Shown: in pieces, positions 7,520 through 14,637 of the stretch
Numbering within the stretch: the stretch's first letter is position 1
Layout: every line of letters begins with the position of its first letter
Origin: Planctomycetota bacterium
GTDB taxonomy: Bacteria > Planctomycetota > Phycisphaerae > WQYP01
Direction: 5' to 3'
DNA: 17,641 bases
Assembly: GCA_021826605.1 (NCBI GenBank)
Contig: JAKAZF010000005.1
Span: 1-17,641, forward strand
The notes under the pieces: generated by a model
What the model was told of the DNA's origin: nothing
Database searches by the model: none
Seen by the model: only the letters and a program-made list of their open reading frames with translations
Made by a program: the position numbers and the translations under genes

Positions 7520-8140
7520 TTACTGAATATTGTCCGCCTGCGATACGCTATCTTCGGTGCCGGGAATCGGGATTTTGTCCAAAGCGTTAAATAGATGCAT
7601 GATCCCCGCGCTGCCCGCACCGTTTTGCGCATCGAATAAGTTGCCGCCTCCGAAATGTTCAATGCGTGTGCGAATCAGTCGAATGGGCGTATTGGCGCGG
7701 TAAGGCAAATGACTTTCCGCCATTTCCTGGAACGTATTCTCAGCATCCATCACCCGTGCCTGATGGGCCTGAATGTGCTGTCGGACAATATAAATACCCG
7801 CTATGACAACCCCCGCAGCCGCGACACCGGAGGCAACGGACATGGAGCGATAAAACCAGCGGCGCATGATGCGCCAGCGCGCGGCTTTCTGTTCCTGATG
7901 AACCGCATCATGGAGGCTGTGTTTCACCTGCTGCTTCATGCGTTCAATGGAAACTTGATCAAGGTGTGATTCCACGGCCGGCAGCGAATTGAGTTGCTTA
8001 AATCGCCCCAATATCTGATCATACTCGAGCATGGCGGCCGGATAGGTTTCAACATGATCGCGCAAAATTCCACGGGCCTCAGCGCCCAGTTCTCCGGATA
8101 CATCCAGCAGGCAGGCTTGTGAAAATTTATTGGACTTCAT
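7520..8140 (-). CDS. Probable one-pass membrane anti-sigma factor
   Basis: The start is the ATG at 8140, preceded by GGAGG with 6 bases spacing, and the ORF overlaps the sigma-factor end by 14 bases, implying translational coupling. The 206-residue product has an N-terminal helical region LLDVSGELGAEARGILRDHVE like the anti-sigma (ASD/ZAS) fold. One membrane segment lies at about 101-119 (SVASGVAAAGVVIAGIYIV) and the extracytoplasmic C-terminal part is about 87 residues. In zinc-type anti-sigmas this fold carries H-x3-C-x2-C; here the corresponding stretch is His29-VET-Tyr33-PA-Ala36, so both cysteines are gone. It should hold the sigma factor at the membrane and release it on a signal sensed outside. 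The role rests on position and layout, not on a strong motif. Confidence 0.78.
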   Translation of the reverse strand: MKSNKFSQACLLDVSGELGAEARGILRDHVETYPAAMLEYDQILGRFKQLNSLPAVESHLDQVSIERMKQQVKHSLHDAVHQEQKAARWRIMRRWFYRSMSVASGVAAAGVVIAGIYIVRQHIQAHQARVMDAENTFQEMAESHLPYRANTPIRLIRTRIEHFGGGNLFDAQNGAGSAGIMHLFNALDKIPIPGTEDSVSQADNIQ

Positions 8141-8705
8141 GACCAACCTCCATGGTAACGCGCAGCTTTCCCAAGGCTCGATGGGCTCTCGCCAGAACCG
8201 TTCCCAGGGGGCAACGCAGCATTTTGGCAATGTCTTTGAATGGCATTTCTCCATAGTGTCGCAGCAGCAACACTTGCCGATCCATTTCCGGCAATTGCTC
8301 CAAGGCTTCGTAGAGCCTTTGTACATCCTCCCGATGATGAACCGGGTCGGATGGGTGCCCCGTCCGGGACGCCATATCATCCGTCATTTCGGCCCCGGTG
8401 CTGGCATCTATGACGGTGGATCGTACGGGGCGACGGACACGCGAACGGCTGTGATCTCGGATTAAATTTACGAGGATGCGAAAAAGCCATGCATCAAACT
8501 TATCGCGATGATCGTAGCGTTCCAGCTTCTGCACCACCCGCAGGAAGGTTTCCTGCACCAAATCATGGGCTAAATCACGATTTTTTGTCGATTGCCATGC
8601 AAAGCCATACAATCGCTGCCAATAGGCATCCACCAGCGCATCCCAGGCACTTTTATCACCGGCCCGACATTGAGCCAGTATAACGGTTACCGCTTGTGCA
8701 TCCAT
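8127..8705 (-). CDS. ECF-type RNA polymerase sigma factor
   Basis: Extracytoplasmic-function sigma-70 family member with only regions 2 and 4. Region 2 shows WDALVDAYWQRLYGFA, then DLAHDLVQETFLRV and the -10 recognition stretch RYDHRDKFDAWLFRILVNLIRDHSRS. A linker of about 35 residues (VRRPVRSTVIDASTGAEMTDD) leads to region 4, LYEALEQLPEMDRQVLLLRHYGEMPFKDIAKML, then RCPLGTVLARAHRALGKLR as the helix-turn-helix. Two ATGs are six bases apart; AAAGG touches the first (8711) but is ideally spaced, 6 bases, from the second (8705), which I choose, giving 192 residues. It is the first gene of a sigma, anti-sigma, helical-protein operon and diverges from rpsU. I found no convincing self-regulated promoter by eye. 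Confidence 0.93.
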   Translation of the reverse strand: MDAQAVTVILAQCRAGDKSAWDALVDAYWQRLYGFAWQSTKNRDLAHDLVQETFLRVVQKLERYDHRDKFDAWLFRILVNLIRDHSRSRVRRPVRSTVIDASTGAEMTDDMASRTGHPSDPVHHREDVQRLYEALEQLPEMDRQVLLLRHYGEMPFKDIAKMLRCPLGTVLARAHRALGKLRVTMEVGHEVQ

Positions 8706-8834
8706 ACCCATCCTTTACAGTCAGTTTAAGCCAATCCGCTGCAACTGCGCGCTTAAACAGCCTCACTATAATCAACGCCGCCCCGTAACCCCTATTGCTT
8801 TTGCTAATTTTCATTTCAGAGCTATTTTTCTGCC

Positions 8835-8863
8835 TTGCCAGCAAGTCCGGCAGGTATTATACT
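8835..8863 (+). promoter_or_regulatory. Near-consensus sigma70 promoter for rpsU
   Basis: TTGCCA (8835-8840) and TATACT (8858-8863) are separated by exactly 17 bases, five of six matches in each hexamer. Transcription would start near 8870 and give a leader of about 130 bases. It is one of the two best promoters in the window and fits the high expression expected of a ribosomal protein gene. Confidence 0.75.
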
Positions 8864-9000
8864 GCGTGGCTTGAAAATTCCCTTGCTTAGCAGTGCGGGG
8901 ACCATCAGCAAGCGTATCTTCTCTTGTCCGGCGAACCGGGCTGGTAGTGCTTAAAGATGGCGGATTGATGCAGAAAATAGCCGATTTCGGCGGAGTAGCT

Positions 9001-9252
9001 ATGCTGAAGGTAAAGTCGCGCGGTAATGAAACAGTGGATCAAATGCTTCGTCGCTTCAAGAAGCTCTGTGAAAAAGAGGGGCTTATTAAAGATATGAAGC
9101 GCGTCGCCTATTTTGAAAAACCCAGCGAAAAACGCCGCCGCCAGTTGCGGAAAGCCCAGAAGCGCGAAATGAAAACCCTGATGGAAGCCAGCGGCATTGC
9201 CCCGCCGCCGACCAAAGAACGCACAGCAACACGTGAACGCGAGCGCTCTTAA
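9001..9252 (+). CDS. rpsU: Small ribosomal subunit protein S21 (bS21)
   Basis: Basic protein of the 30S subunit that lies near the anti-Shine-Dalgarno end of 16S rRNA and helps initiation. The 83 residues match the family from the start: MLKVKSRGNETVDQMLRRFKK, then LCEKEGLIKDMKR, the YFEKPSEKRRRQLRKAQKRE block and a C-terminal extension rich in charged residues (TKERTATRERERS), a little longer than the ~65-70 typical size. I start at ATG 9001 because it gives the family N-terminus and GGAG lies 5 bases before it. The frame stays open to 8893, but the extra residues do not resemble S21. It has its own promoter, a structured-looking leader, and a terminator-like hairpin 67 bases after the stop. 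Confidence 0.94.
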   Translation: MLKVKSRGNETVDQMLRRFKKLCEKEGLIKDMKRVAYFEKPSEKRRRQLRKAQKREMKTLMEASGIAPPPTKERTATRERERS

Positions 9253-9319
9253 GCACGCGATCCGGGAAACGCGGCAGGAATAGCCTCCCATGAAATCGGG
9301 TTCGCCGTCGCTCACAAAG

Positions 9320-9347
9320 CCGCCGGCTGTACCGGCGGTATCGTTTT
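9320..9347 (+). terminator. Terminator-like hairpin after rpsU
   Basis: CCGCCGG (9320-9326) and CCGGCGG (9332-9338) form a perfect 7-bp GC stem with a 5-base loop, followed by TATCGTTTT. The T-tract is interrupted, so efficiency is uncertain. Position, 67 bases after the rpsU stop and before the convergent DUF2127-like gene, supports a terminator role. Confidence 0.45.
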
Positions 9348-9468
9348 CGATTGCAGCACAACCCGTGAAATATTCCGAACTATCGCTCCATTGCATTCGC
9401 CGGCGGTGATGAGAAATTCTCCAGCCCGTTCACACCCCCAAATTCCCTGCCCCTTGTCATAACCGCCA

Positions 9469-9954
9469 TTAATTTCCGCCTGCCGACGTCTGCCTGCAAT
9501 GCGCCAAAAGCGACTGGGTGCGGCGAAATGCCAAATATATAAATATCACAATATTAAAGACCAGCGTCGCAATGCGCAACCAGTCCGGTTGGCGGAAATT
9601 TTCCAGGATTTCCGGGGGTAACAGCAGTCCCAGCTCCACCAGAACCAGGTACTCCGCCCAGGCTTTATGCAGCAGCATGCCTCCGCCTTCCAGCACAAAG
9701 ATCACCGTATACAGCATCAACGCTGAAAAAAGGATCCACGTTGCCGGCAGCGGCCCGGTCCCGTGCGGCCCGGAATGCGGAATAAATCCCAGCTGATCCA
9801 TCCAATACAAGCTGATGCGGGCAATCCAGGCCTGCGGGGCTGTGATCAACAGCACGGCCGTGACAAACACAATCAGTGCCAGAGCCAGCGACAGCAGAGC
9901 GATTAATTTCACGCCCAGCGCGTCCTGGCTTTTATCGGCGGCGATTAATGTCAT
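9469..9954 (-). CDS. DUF2127-like integral membrane protein
   Basis: A 161-residue protein with about four membrane segments: 16-38 (VKLIALLSLALALIVFVTAVLL), about 72-92 (ATWILFSALMLYTVIFVLEGGG), about 99-113 (WAEYLVLVELGLLLP) and 126-142 (IATLVFNIVIFIYLAFR). The pattern LYTVIFVLEGGGMLLHKAWAE, then LLLPPEILE and a short RQPDWLR loop before the final helix, matches what I recall of the DUF2127 family of predicted membrane proteins of unknown function. AGGGA lies 8 bases before the ATG. It follows the SUFU-domain gene by 42 bases on the same strand, so the two may be co-transcribed. No transport or catalytic residues are evident. Confidence 0.82.
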   Translation of the reverse strand: MTLIAADKSQDALGVKLIALLSLALALIVFVTAVLLITAPQAWIARISLYWMDQLGFIPHSGPHGTGPLPATWILFSALMLYTVIFVLEGGGMLLHKAWAEYLVLVELGLLLPPEILENFRQPDWLRIATLVFNIVIFIYLAFRRTQSLLAHCRQTSAGGN

Positions 9955-9996
9955 GCAGAGAATCCCTGGTTATCCATGAACATATAAAGGACATGC

Positions 9997-10671
9997 TTAT
10001 ACCGTGCTGCGGCGATGCGGATCGGTAACGGGAATACAGTCGTGATGCAGCAGCACTTTTTGCAATCCCGGACCATCTTGCGCCCGGGCAAATTGTACCT
10101 CAGCATCGGTAATACCTACGCATAACAATAAATCAAATACACCCGAATCCAGCCGGACCTGCGTTGGAATATGTTCAGGCGGAAGAATCAGCAGATTGCG
10201 AATCAGCGAATGATCGGATTTATCCAGTGCCCGCCCCAGCGGTACGCGGTCAAAGGGTTCCAGCAGGCCCCCCGTGATCAATTCCTGCGCAGCCAGAATC
10301 TGCATGGCCATCAGCGAAGCAAGAGTGTCTAAAGCCCATGGGGCAGGTTCCGCGGTCTGCATAAAAAATTCAAAGCCCAAGCCGCTGTATTGGTCCGCCT
10401 GCTTATCGGCGGGGTCTAATCCCCATGGGTTGGATAAGCCGGTGGTTATATATACCCAGTTGTCGCGGCGGTCATTGGGAGGCGATGTTAATACGCCATG
10501 CGTAAGCCAGCGCGGATCAACGTCGTTAAACCCCATGGATTCAAACCACCGGGCTGAAAGGGATTCAATGTTGTCCGCAAAAGGCCCGAACAACTCGGGA
10601 TATACCGTTTCCTCCCGCTGTTTCCATACCCCTTCAAACCATTGTTTCCAGTGTTCTTCCGCTGTTTTCAT
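9997..10671 (-). CDS. Suppressor-of-fused (SUFU) domain protein
   Basis: Cytoplasmic protein, 224 residues from my chosen start (ATG 10671, MKTAEEHWKQWFEGV). The body follows the bacterial SUFU pattern: WVYITTGLSNPWG, then YSGLGFEFFMQTAEPAPWALDTLASLMAMQ, a central FDRVPLGRALDKSDHSLIRNLLILPP, and LLLCVGITDAEVQFARA near the end. The family was named from the animal Hedgehog regulator; in bacteria it is often an immunity protein for polymorphic toxins or has no known role. No toxin gene is visible next to it. The frame stays open to an ATG at 10734, but those 21 extra residues are an Arg-rich run unlike the family, so I left them out; neither start has a strong Shine-Dalgarno. Likely co-transcribed with the DUF2127-like gene. 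Confidence 0.82.
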   Translation of the reverse strand: MKTAEEHWKQWFEGVWKQREETVYPELFGPFADNIESLSARWFESMGFNDVDPRWLTHGVLTSPPNDRRDNWVYITTGLSNPWGLDPADKQADQYSGLGFEFFMQTAEPAPWALDTLASLMAMQILAAQELITGGLLEPFDRVPLGRALDKSDHSLIRNLLILPPEHIPTQVRLDSGVFDLLLCVGITDAEVQFARAQDGPGLQKVLLHHDCIPVTDPHRRSTV

Positions 10672-10716
10672 CCGCAATACATTAGCGGATTTGCGACGGA
10701 CGCGGAAGCGCTGCCT

Positions 10717-10758
10717 CGCCGATCGCCTCCTCATTCCGGAAGCGTTTGGCGATAGGCG
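10717..10758. repeat. Imperfect inverted repeat between the SUFU and ygfZ genes
   Basis: CGCCGATCGCC (10717-10727) and GGCGATAGGCG (10748-10758) are complementary at 10 of 11 positions with a 20-base spacer that contains a second copy of GGAAGCG. It lies in the divergent intergenic region just upstream of a TATAAT at 10760, where an operator for either gene would be expected. Confidence 0.4.
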
Positions 10759-10759
10759 A

Positions 10760-10765
10760 TATAAT
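10760..10765 (+). promoter_or_regulatory. Candidate -10 box for the ygfZ operon
   Basis: A perfect TATAAT at 10760-10765 would give a start near 10772 and a ~29-base leader containing the GGAG at 10786-10789. No good -35 hexamer precedes it. A second TATAAT at 10780 is too close to the ATG to leave the Shine-Dalgarno in the message. Confidence 0.3.
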
Positions 10766-10800
10766 CATCGGCAGGTGTTTATAATGGAGCCTCTTGAACC

Positions 10801-11976
10801 ATGCGCGAAAATCCACTGTTTGCTTTACATGAACAGGCCAATGCCGGCTATCTTCCCTATGGCCCGGAAATCCAGATTATTGAAAGTTTTGGCGAGCCTG
10901 AAGCGGAATATGCCGCCATTCGCAAGGCCGCAGCGATCATGGATTCACCCCATCGATCTGTGGTGGAGCTTACGGGTAAAGATCGTCTGACTTTTCTGCA
11001 AAATCTGCTGACCAATGACACAAAATCCCTGACCGCCGGTCGCGGGTGTTACGCGTATCTGTTGAATCTTAAGGGGCGCATTGTTCTGGATATCAATGTG
11101 CTGCATCAGGAAGACTCCACGCTTCTGGAAGTAGACGCCCGACTTGCTGATGGGCTTTGCCGCACGCTTGATAGTTATCTATTTTCCGATCAGGTGCAAA
11201 TACGAAATGGCGCCGAAGCATTTGGCCGCGTAACCATCATTGGGCCGGATGCAAGTAATATTCTGGATACCCTTGCCGGCAAAAAAAATACTGCGGATTT
11301 GAGCGAACCGCTGCAGAGCTGCCCCACCGAAATCCTGGCACATGCTTGCACCCTGTTTCGCAATGATCAATGCGGTGAACCGCAATTTGAATTAATTGTT
11401 CAGCGCAATGCCCTGCCCGCCCTTTGGACCGGTTTACTTGACGCAGCCAACGGTGAACCCGCGGATACAGATTTTAAGCCGGGGATGGTCAAATTACGCC
11501 CCATTGGCTGGTCGGCGTTTAATATCGCACGCATTGAAGCCGGTACGCCGCTATTGGGAATTGATCTGACGGATCAGAATCTGCCCATGGAAACCGCACG
11601 CTGGTACACCCGTGCTGTGCATATTTCCAAAGGGTGTTACCTGGGGCAGGAAGTGGTGGCTCGGATGCACGCCCATAAAGCGGTCGCCCGGATGCTCGTA
11701 GGATTAAAAAATCCGGGCGATGTTCCGCCGGTGGCTGGTGAACCCCTGCGGGATGGGGAAACAATCGTGGGGGCCGTTACCAGCAGCTGCATGTCCCCCA
11801 TGCTGGGGAATCAAGCCATTGCGATGGCCTATGTCAAAAAACTCTACGCCGAACCCGGCCGCGTTTTAACCGTCTACACCCCCCACGGTGAAGTTCGCAC
11901 AACCGTTAGCCCGTTACCCTTCTGGGCCGCTCCCGAGACCAGAAATGTCGGAGATTCGGTAAAGCAACGGATCTGA
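10801..11976 (+). CDS. ygfZ: Folate-binding protein YgfZ (GcvT-like, Fe-S cluster maintenance)
   Basis: Member of the GcvT/YgfZ fold. YgfZ binds tetrahydrofolate and helps maintain or repair certain iron-sulfur enzymes rather than cleaving glycine. The 391-residue protein shows VVELTGKDRLTFLQNLLTNDTKSL (54-77), GRGCYAYLLNLKGRIVLDINV (80-100), a middle GWSAFNIARIEAGTPLLGIDLTDQNLP, and the diagnostic KGCYLGQEVVARM signature at 277-289, which in YgfZ replaces the GcvT pattern and carries the conserved Cys279. The C-terminal barrel ends in GEVRTTVSPLPFW. GGAG lies 11 bases before the ATG, a bit long. It heads an apparent operon with a secreted duplicated protein and an ABC ATPase, both close downstream on the same strand. 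No glycine-cleavage partner genes are near, which also favours YgfZ over GcvT. Confidence 0.88.
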   Translation: MRENPLFALHEQANAGYLPYGPEIQIIESFGEPEAEYAAIRKAAAIMDSPHRSVVELTGKDRLTFLQNLLTNDTKSLTAGRGCYAYLLNLKGRIVLDINVLHQEDSTLLEVDARLADGLCRTLDSYLFSDQVQIRNGAEAFGRVTIIGPDASNILDTLAGKKNTADLSEPLQSCPTEILAHACTLFRNDQCGEPQFELIVQRNALPALWTGLLDAANGEPADTDFKPGMVKLRPIGWSAFNIARIEAGTPLLGIDLTDQNLPMETARWYTRAVHISKGCYLGQEVVARMHAHKAVARMLVGLKNPGDVPPVAGEPLRDGETIVGAVTSSCMSPMLGNQAIAMAYVKKLYAEPGRVLTVYTPHGEVRTTVSPLPFWAAPETRNVGDSVKQRI

Positions 11977-12009
11977 ATGGCAGCATCGGAAGGAACAAGG
12001 AGTTCTCTT

Positions 12010-14601
12010 ATGAGCTACATGCGTTGCAGGATGCGTCACCGGCGGGGACTTTTTGGACATGCAAGGATAGTAGCGGGTGCGGTCGCATGTGTGCTCCTTT
12101 GGGCCATTAGTTCCCACCGCGCCGTCGCCATGGACCTTCCGTCGTACAACCTCGATTCGCTGGCCTTTATGGCGCACGACATCGTATCGGGCCGGGTTAC
12201 GGCAGTGCACGGCGGTGCTCTTGAAGTAAAACTCCAGGCCGTTTACGCAGGCGGCCTACGGGCAGGGGCCGACATCTCTGTGGACGTACCCGACTTTTTT
12301 GAGATCTGGCACAGTGACGGCAAGAGCAGCGCGCCAGGCCCGGGTGATAGGTTCTTTTTCTTCCTTGTCAAAGGCCGTCCGCAATTTTTATTTCATCCCC
12401 CACCCGGCTCCTACGTCCCCGTGCCCTCCGGCCTGAAACTAGCCGTGGATCGGCGGGTCTACGGGTTTTACCAACTCAGCAACCCGGGTCCCTATCTCGC
12501 GGGGCCGAACGCGCCGTTTGGAAAGAAGAGATCGCAAGCACGGAAGCGTTTCGTCGCGTCGCTGCAACAAAGTATTAAGCGGGTGCAAACCACAAAGGCT
12601 TTCTTTAAGACACCGCCCAATCGCACACAAATTCCGCGCCTCCTCTCGCTGCTGAAACGACGATCCGCCTTGGACAAGGAGAAAATGGGTCCCGATGATG
12701 CGATCGCGGACGCAACAGTCGAACGACTTTCGCTTTTCCGCGATTGCCCCAGCGCAATCCTCCCTGCGATAACCTACGCCAGCAACATTGGTTTTCAGGC
12801 ATCGGTGGCACTCCCCTCGGCTTTGGCGACGCCCGCCGGGCGCAACCTGTGGCTGACCTGGATTGGAGACCGCCGCACGCCTACGCGTGTAAAGGGGGCA
12901 CTTGCCGCAGGTGCCTTCACCTTAGGCGTGAATTACTGGATGTATGGCTCGTCTAGCGGGCCGGTGCTGAAGCCGGGGGCTGGGCGTGGCCGTCGCGTAA
13001 CCCATTCGGTCAACGGGAATTACATGGCAAGGCTGGCAACTCTTGCGCTGCGATTAAGGCGCAACAAGCCAATGTTTCAAGGGTTGATGGGGCAATGGGA
13101 TTTTCTAATCCGCTGCAACACGGGCGTTCCGCTCGGACTGCCTGTCCCGAGTGTACGGCGCGATATGACTCATGCGTATCTCATATTGGCGGCAGGTGAA
13201 AAGGCTGGAGCCAATCAATGGCAGAGAACCGCGATTAACATGGTTCTCCGGGATATGACCGCATTTGTACTTTGTTGCGATAATTCCGGCAACGAGGCGA
13301 ACCAGCCCTCCTACGATCTGGATTCTTTGGCATTTCTGGCCCATGACATCGTCTATGGGCGCATCGTCGCAATACACGACGATGACGCCGTGGTAAAAAT
13401 CCAGACCGTCTACTACGGAAACCTGCGGGAAGGGGCGGAAATTAAAGTTGCAACGTGCAGTGCGTACCGAGTTGCGGACCGCAAATACGCAACCAAGGGT
13501 TTCAAGACAGTTCCCAGCCGCTGGCCGCCGACGATCATGTTAGGTCTCAGGCCACTGCAGCCTGGAGTTAATGTTTTTCTGTTCCTGACACCGATTAAAT
13601 ATCGGAGACGATGCATATTCAACTTGCCGGCGGGCACATTGATGGAGATTCCATCGGGGTTCGGACCGATTCTGGAACATTTTGTCAGTGCGCACTCGCC
13701 GCCCCTCTTCTCCGTCCCGCAGGGTGCAATGGTGCCGGTTCCTTCTGGTGTTAAGGTGGTCGTGGCCAGTCGTGTCCGCGGATTCTTTTTCAATTCTGGT
13801 GGCTGTAAATATTATTTGGCTAGCCCTACGTCATATTGGGGACATCCCTGGCCCACGGTGCACGCATTCGTGGGGATGTTGAAGCGATCTTTGCGACGGG
13901 TTGGCCGCGTTCGCGCGGATTTCGCATCCGCACCTCAGCCAAAGCTGGCTCCGCGACTGCTTGAGCTGCTCCGAAGCCGCGAGGCCATGAAGCTATGGAA
14001 CGGAGGGTATACAGACTGTATTGGCCGGGCCGCCATCAGGAACATTGCCCGGTCTCACAACCCGCAGGCAATTGTGGACGCTCTTTCGAGTCCCTATCTG
14101 TGGAAGGATGTTGGAGGCCAATTTGGGAAGTTTTTTTCCGATTTCGCTACACCGATGGGACGAAACCTATGCCTGAGTGTCTTGGGGAATCCAAAGGCAC
14201 CGGAGGATACGCGCTGTTGCATCGCCGGGTATCTTTCGACGCTCGGCATGCGCTTTTGGCAAGATGGGACAGGCAGTTCTGTCATCCATACGGGGCACAA
14301 ACTTGGCCAGCCTCCGGAAAAGCATCGCGCCGACGGACATTACATGGAGCGTGTGGCTCGTGTGACTCTTCGCATCTGCAACGATAAGCGGGAGTTTACG
14401 CCACTCGTACGATCTTGGAATAGTTTGATCGTAGCGTATACTGCCACACCGGTTGCAACCGAAGACCCCGGCGTGAGAAAAGATATGGAACACGCTGACG
14501 ATATTCTGAAGTCGGCCGAGCGCGGCGGGGCGCTCAACGCGTCGCAGCGCACGGCTATAAAGAAACTCAGACGAAGCATTGCGGCATTTTTGTGGGAATG
14601 A
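12010..14601 (+). CDS. Large secreted protein with two tandem copies of an unknown ~400-residue unit
   Basis: Family not recognised. I choose ATG 12010 because AAGGAG sits 7 bases before it; an ATG at 11977 directly abuts the ygfZ stop and lacks such a site. The 863-residue product begins with a basic N-terminus, a hydrophobic core (IVAGAVACVLLWAI) and a plausible cleavage site after HRAVA near residue 40. The rest is an internal duplication: unit A at about 43-420, unit B at about 432-861. Both open with PSY(N/D)LDSLAF(M/L)AHDIV(S/Y)GR (16 of 19 identical) and a beta-rich segment (VK.Q.VY.G.LR.GA.I.V). Both continue with VPVPSG(L/V)K, then a helix (FV..L..S..RV), PRLL.LL, ATP.GRNL.L and a closing helical region with R.DM.HA. 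The opening resembles a beta-barrel seen in secreted bacterial proteins and the helical part is HEAT-like, both only impressions. No catalytic motif is evident. The gene lies 33 bases after ygfZ. Confidence 0.85.
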   Translation: MSYMRCRMRHRRGLFGHARIVAGAVACVLLWAISSHRAVAMDLPSYNLDSLAFMAHDIVSGRVTAVHGGALEVKLQAVYAGGLRAGADISVDVPDFFEIWHSDGKSSAPGPGDRFFFFLVKGRPQFLFHPPPGSYVPVPSGLKLAVDRRVYGFYQLSNPGPYLAGPNAPFGKKRSQARKRFVASLQQSIKRVQTTKAFFKTPPNRTQIPRLLSLLKRRSALDKEKMGPDDAIADATVERLSLFRDCPSAILPAITYASNIGFQASVALPSALATPAGRNLWLTWIGDRRTPTRVKGALAAGAFTLGVNYWMYGSSSGPVLKPGAGRGRRVTHSVNGNYMARLATLALRLRRNKPMFQGLMGQWDFLIRCNTGVPLGLPVPSVRRDMTHAYLILAAGEKAGANQWQRTAINMVLRDMTAFVLCCDNSGNEANQPSYDLDSLAFLAHDIVYGRIVAIHDDDAVVKIQTVYYGNLREGAEIKVATCSAYRVADRKYATKGFKTVPSRWPPTIMLGLRPLQPGVNVFLFLTPIKYRRRCIFNLPAGTLMEIPSGFGPILEHFVSAHSPPLFSVPQGAMVPVPSGVKVVVASRVRGFFFNSGGCKYYLASPTSYWGHPWPTVHAFVGMLKRSLRRVGRVRADFASAPQPKLAPRLLELLRSREAMKLWNGGYTDCIGRAAIRNIARSHNPQAIVDALSSPYLWKDVGGQFGKFFSDFATPMGRNLCLSVLGNPKAPEDTRCCIAGYLSTLGMRFWQDGTGSSVIHTGHKLGQPPEKHRADGHYMERVARVTLRICNDKREFTPLVRSWNSLIVAYTATPVATEDPGVRKDMEHADDILKSAERGGALNASQRTAIKKLRRSIAAFLWE

Positions 14602-14637
14602 TCGCGGCTTCCCGGAGTTATTTAGGATTTTATATAC

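Noticed and set aside
8141..8380. N-terminal extension of the anti-sigma frame
   Set aside because: These 80 residues are antisense-free but read out of frame through the sigma region 4 code and are Cys/Trp-rich noise; the ATG at 8140 has an ideal GGAGG.
8893..9000. Upstream extension of the S21 frame
   Set aside because: The extra residues do not resemble S21 and lie in the leader; GGAG points to ATG 9001.
10672..10734. Longer start for the SUFU-domain gene
   Set aside because: It adds an Arg-rich stretch not typical of the family and would run over the intergenic inverted repeat; not firmly excluded.
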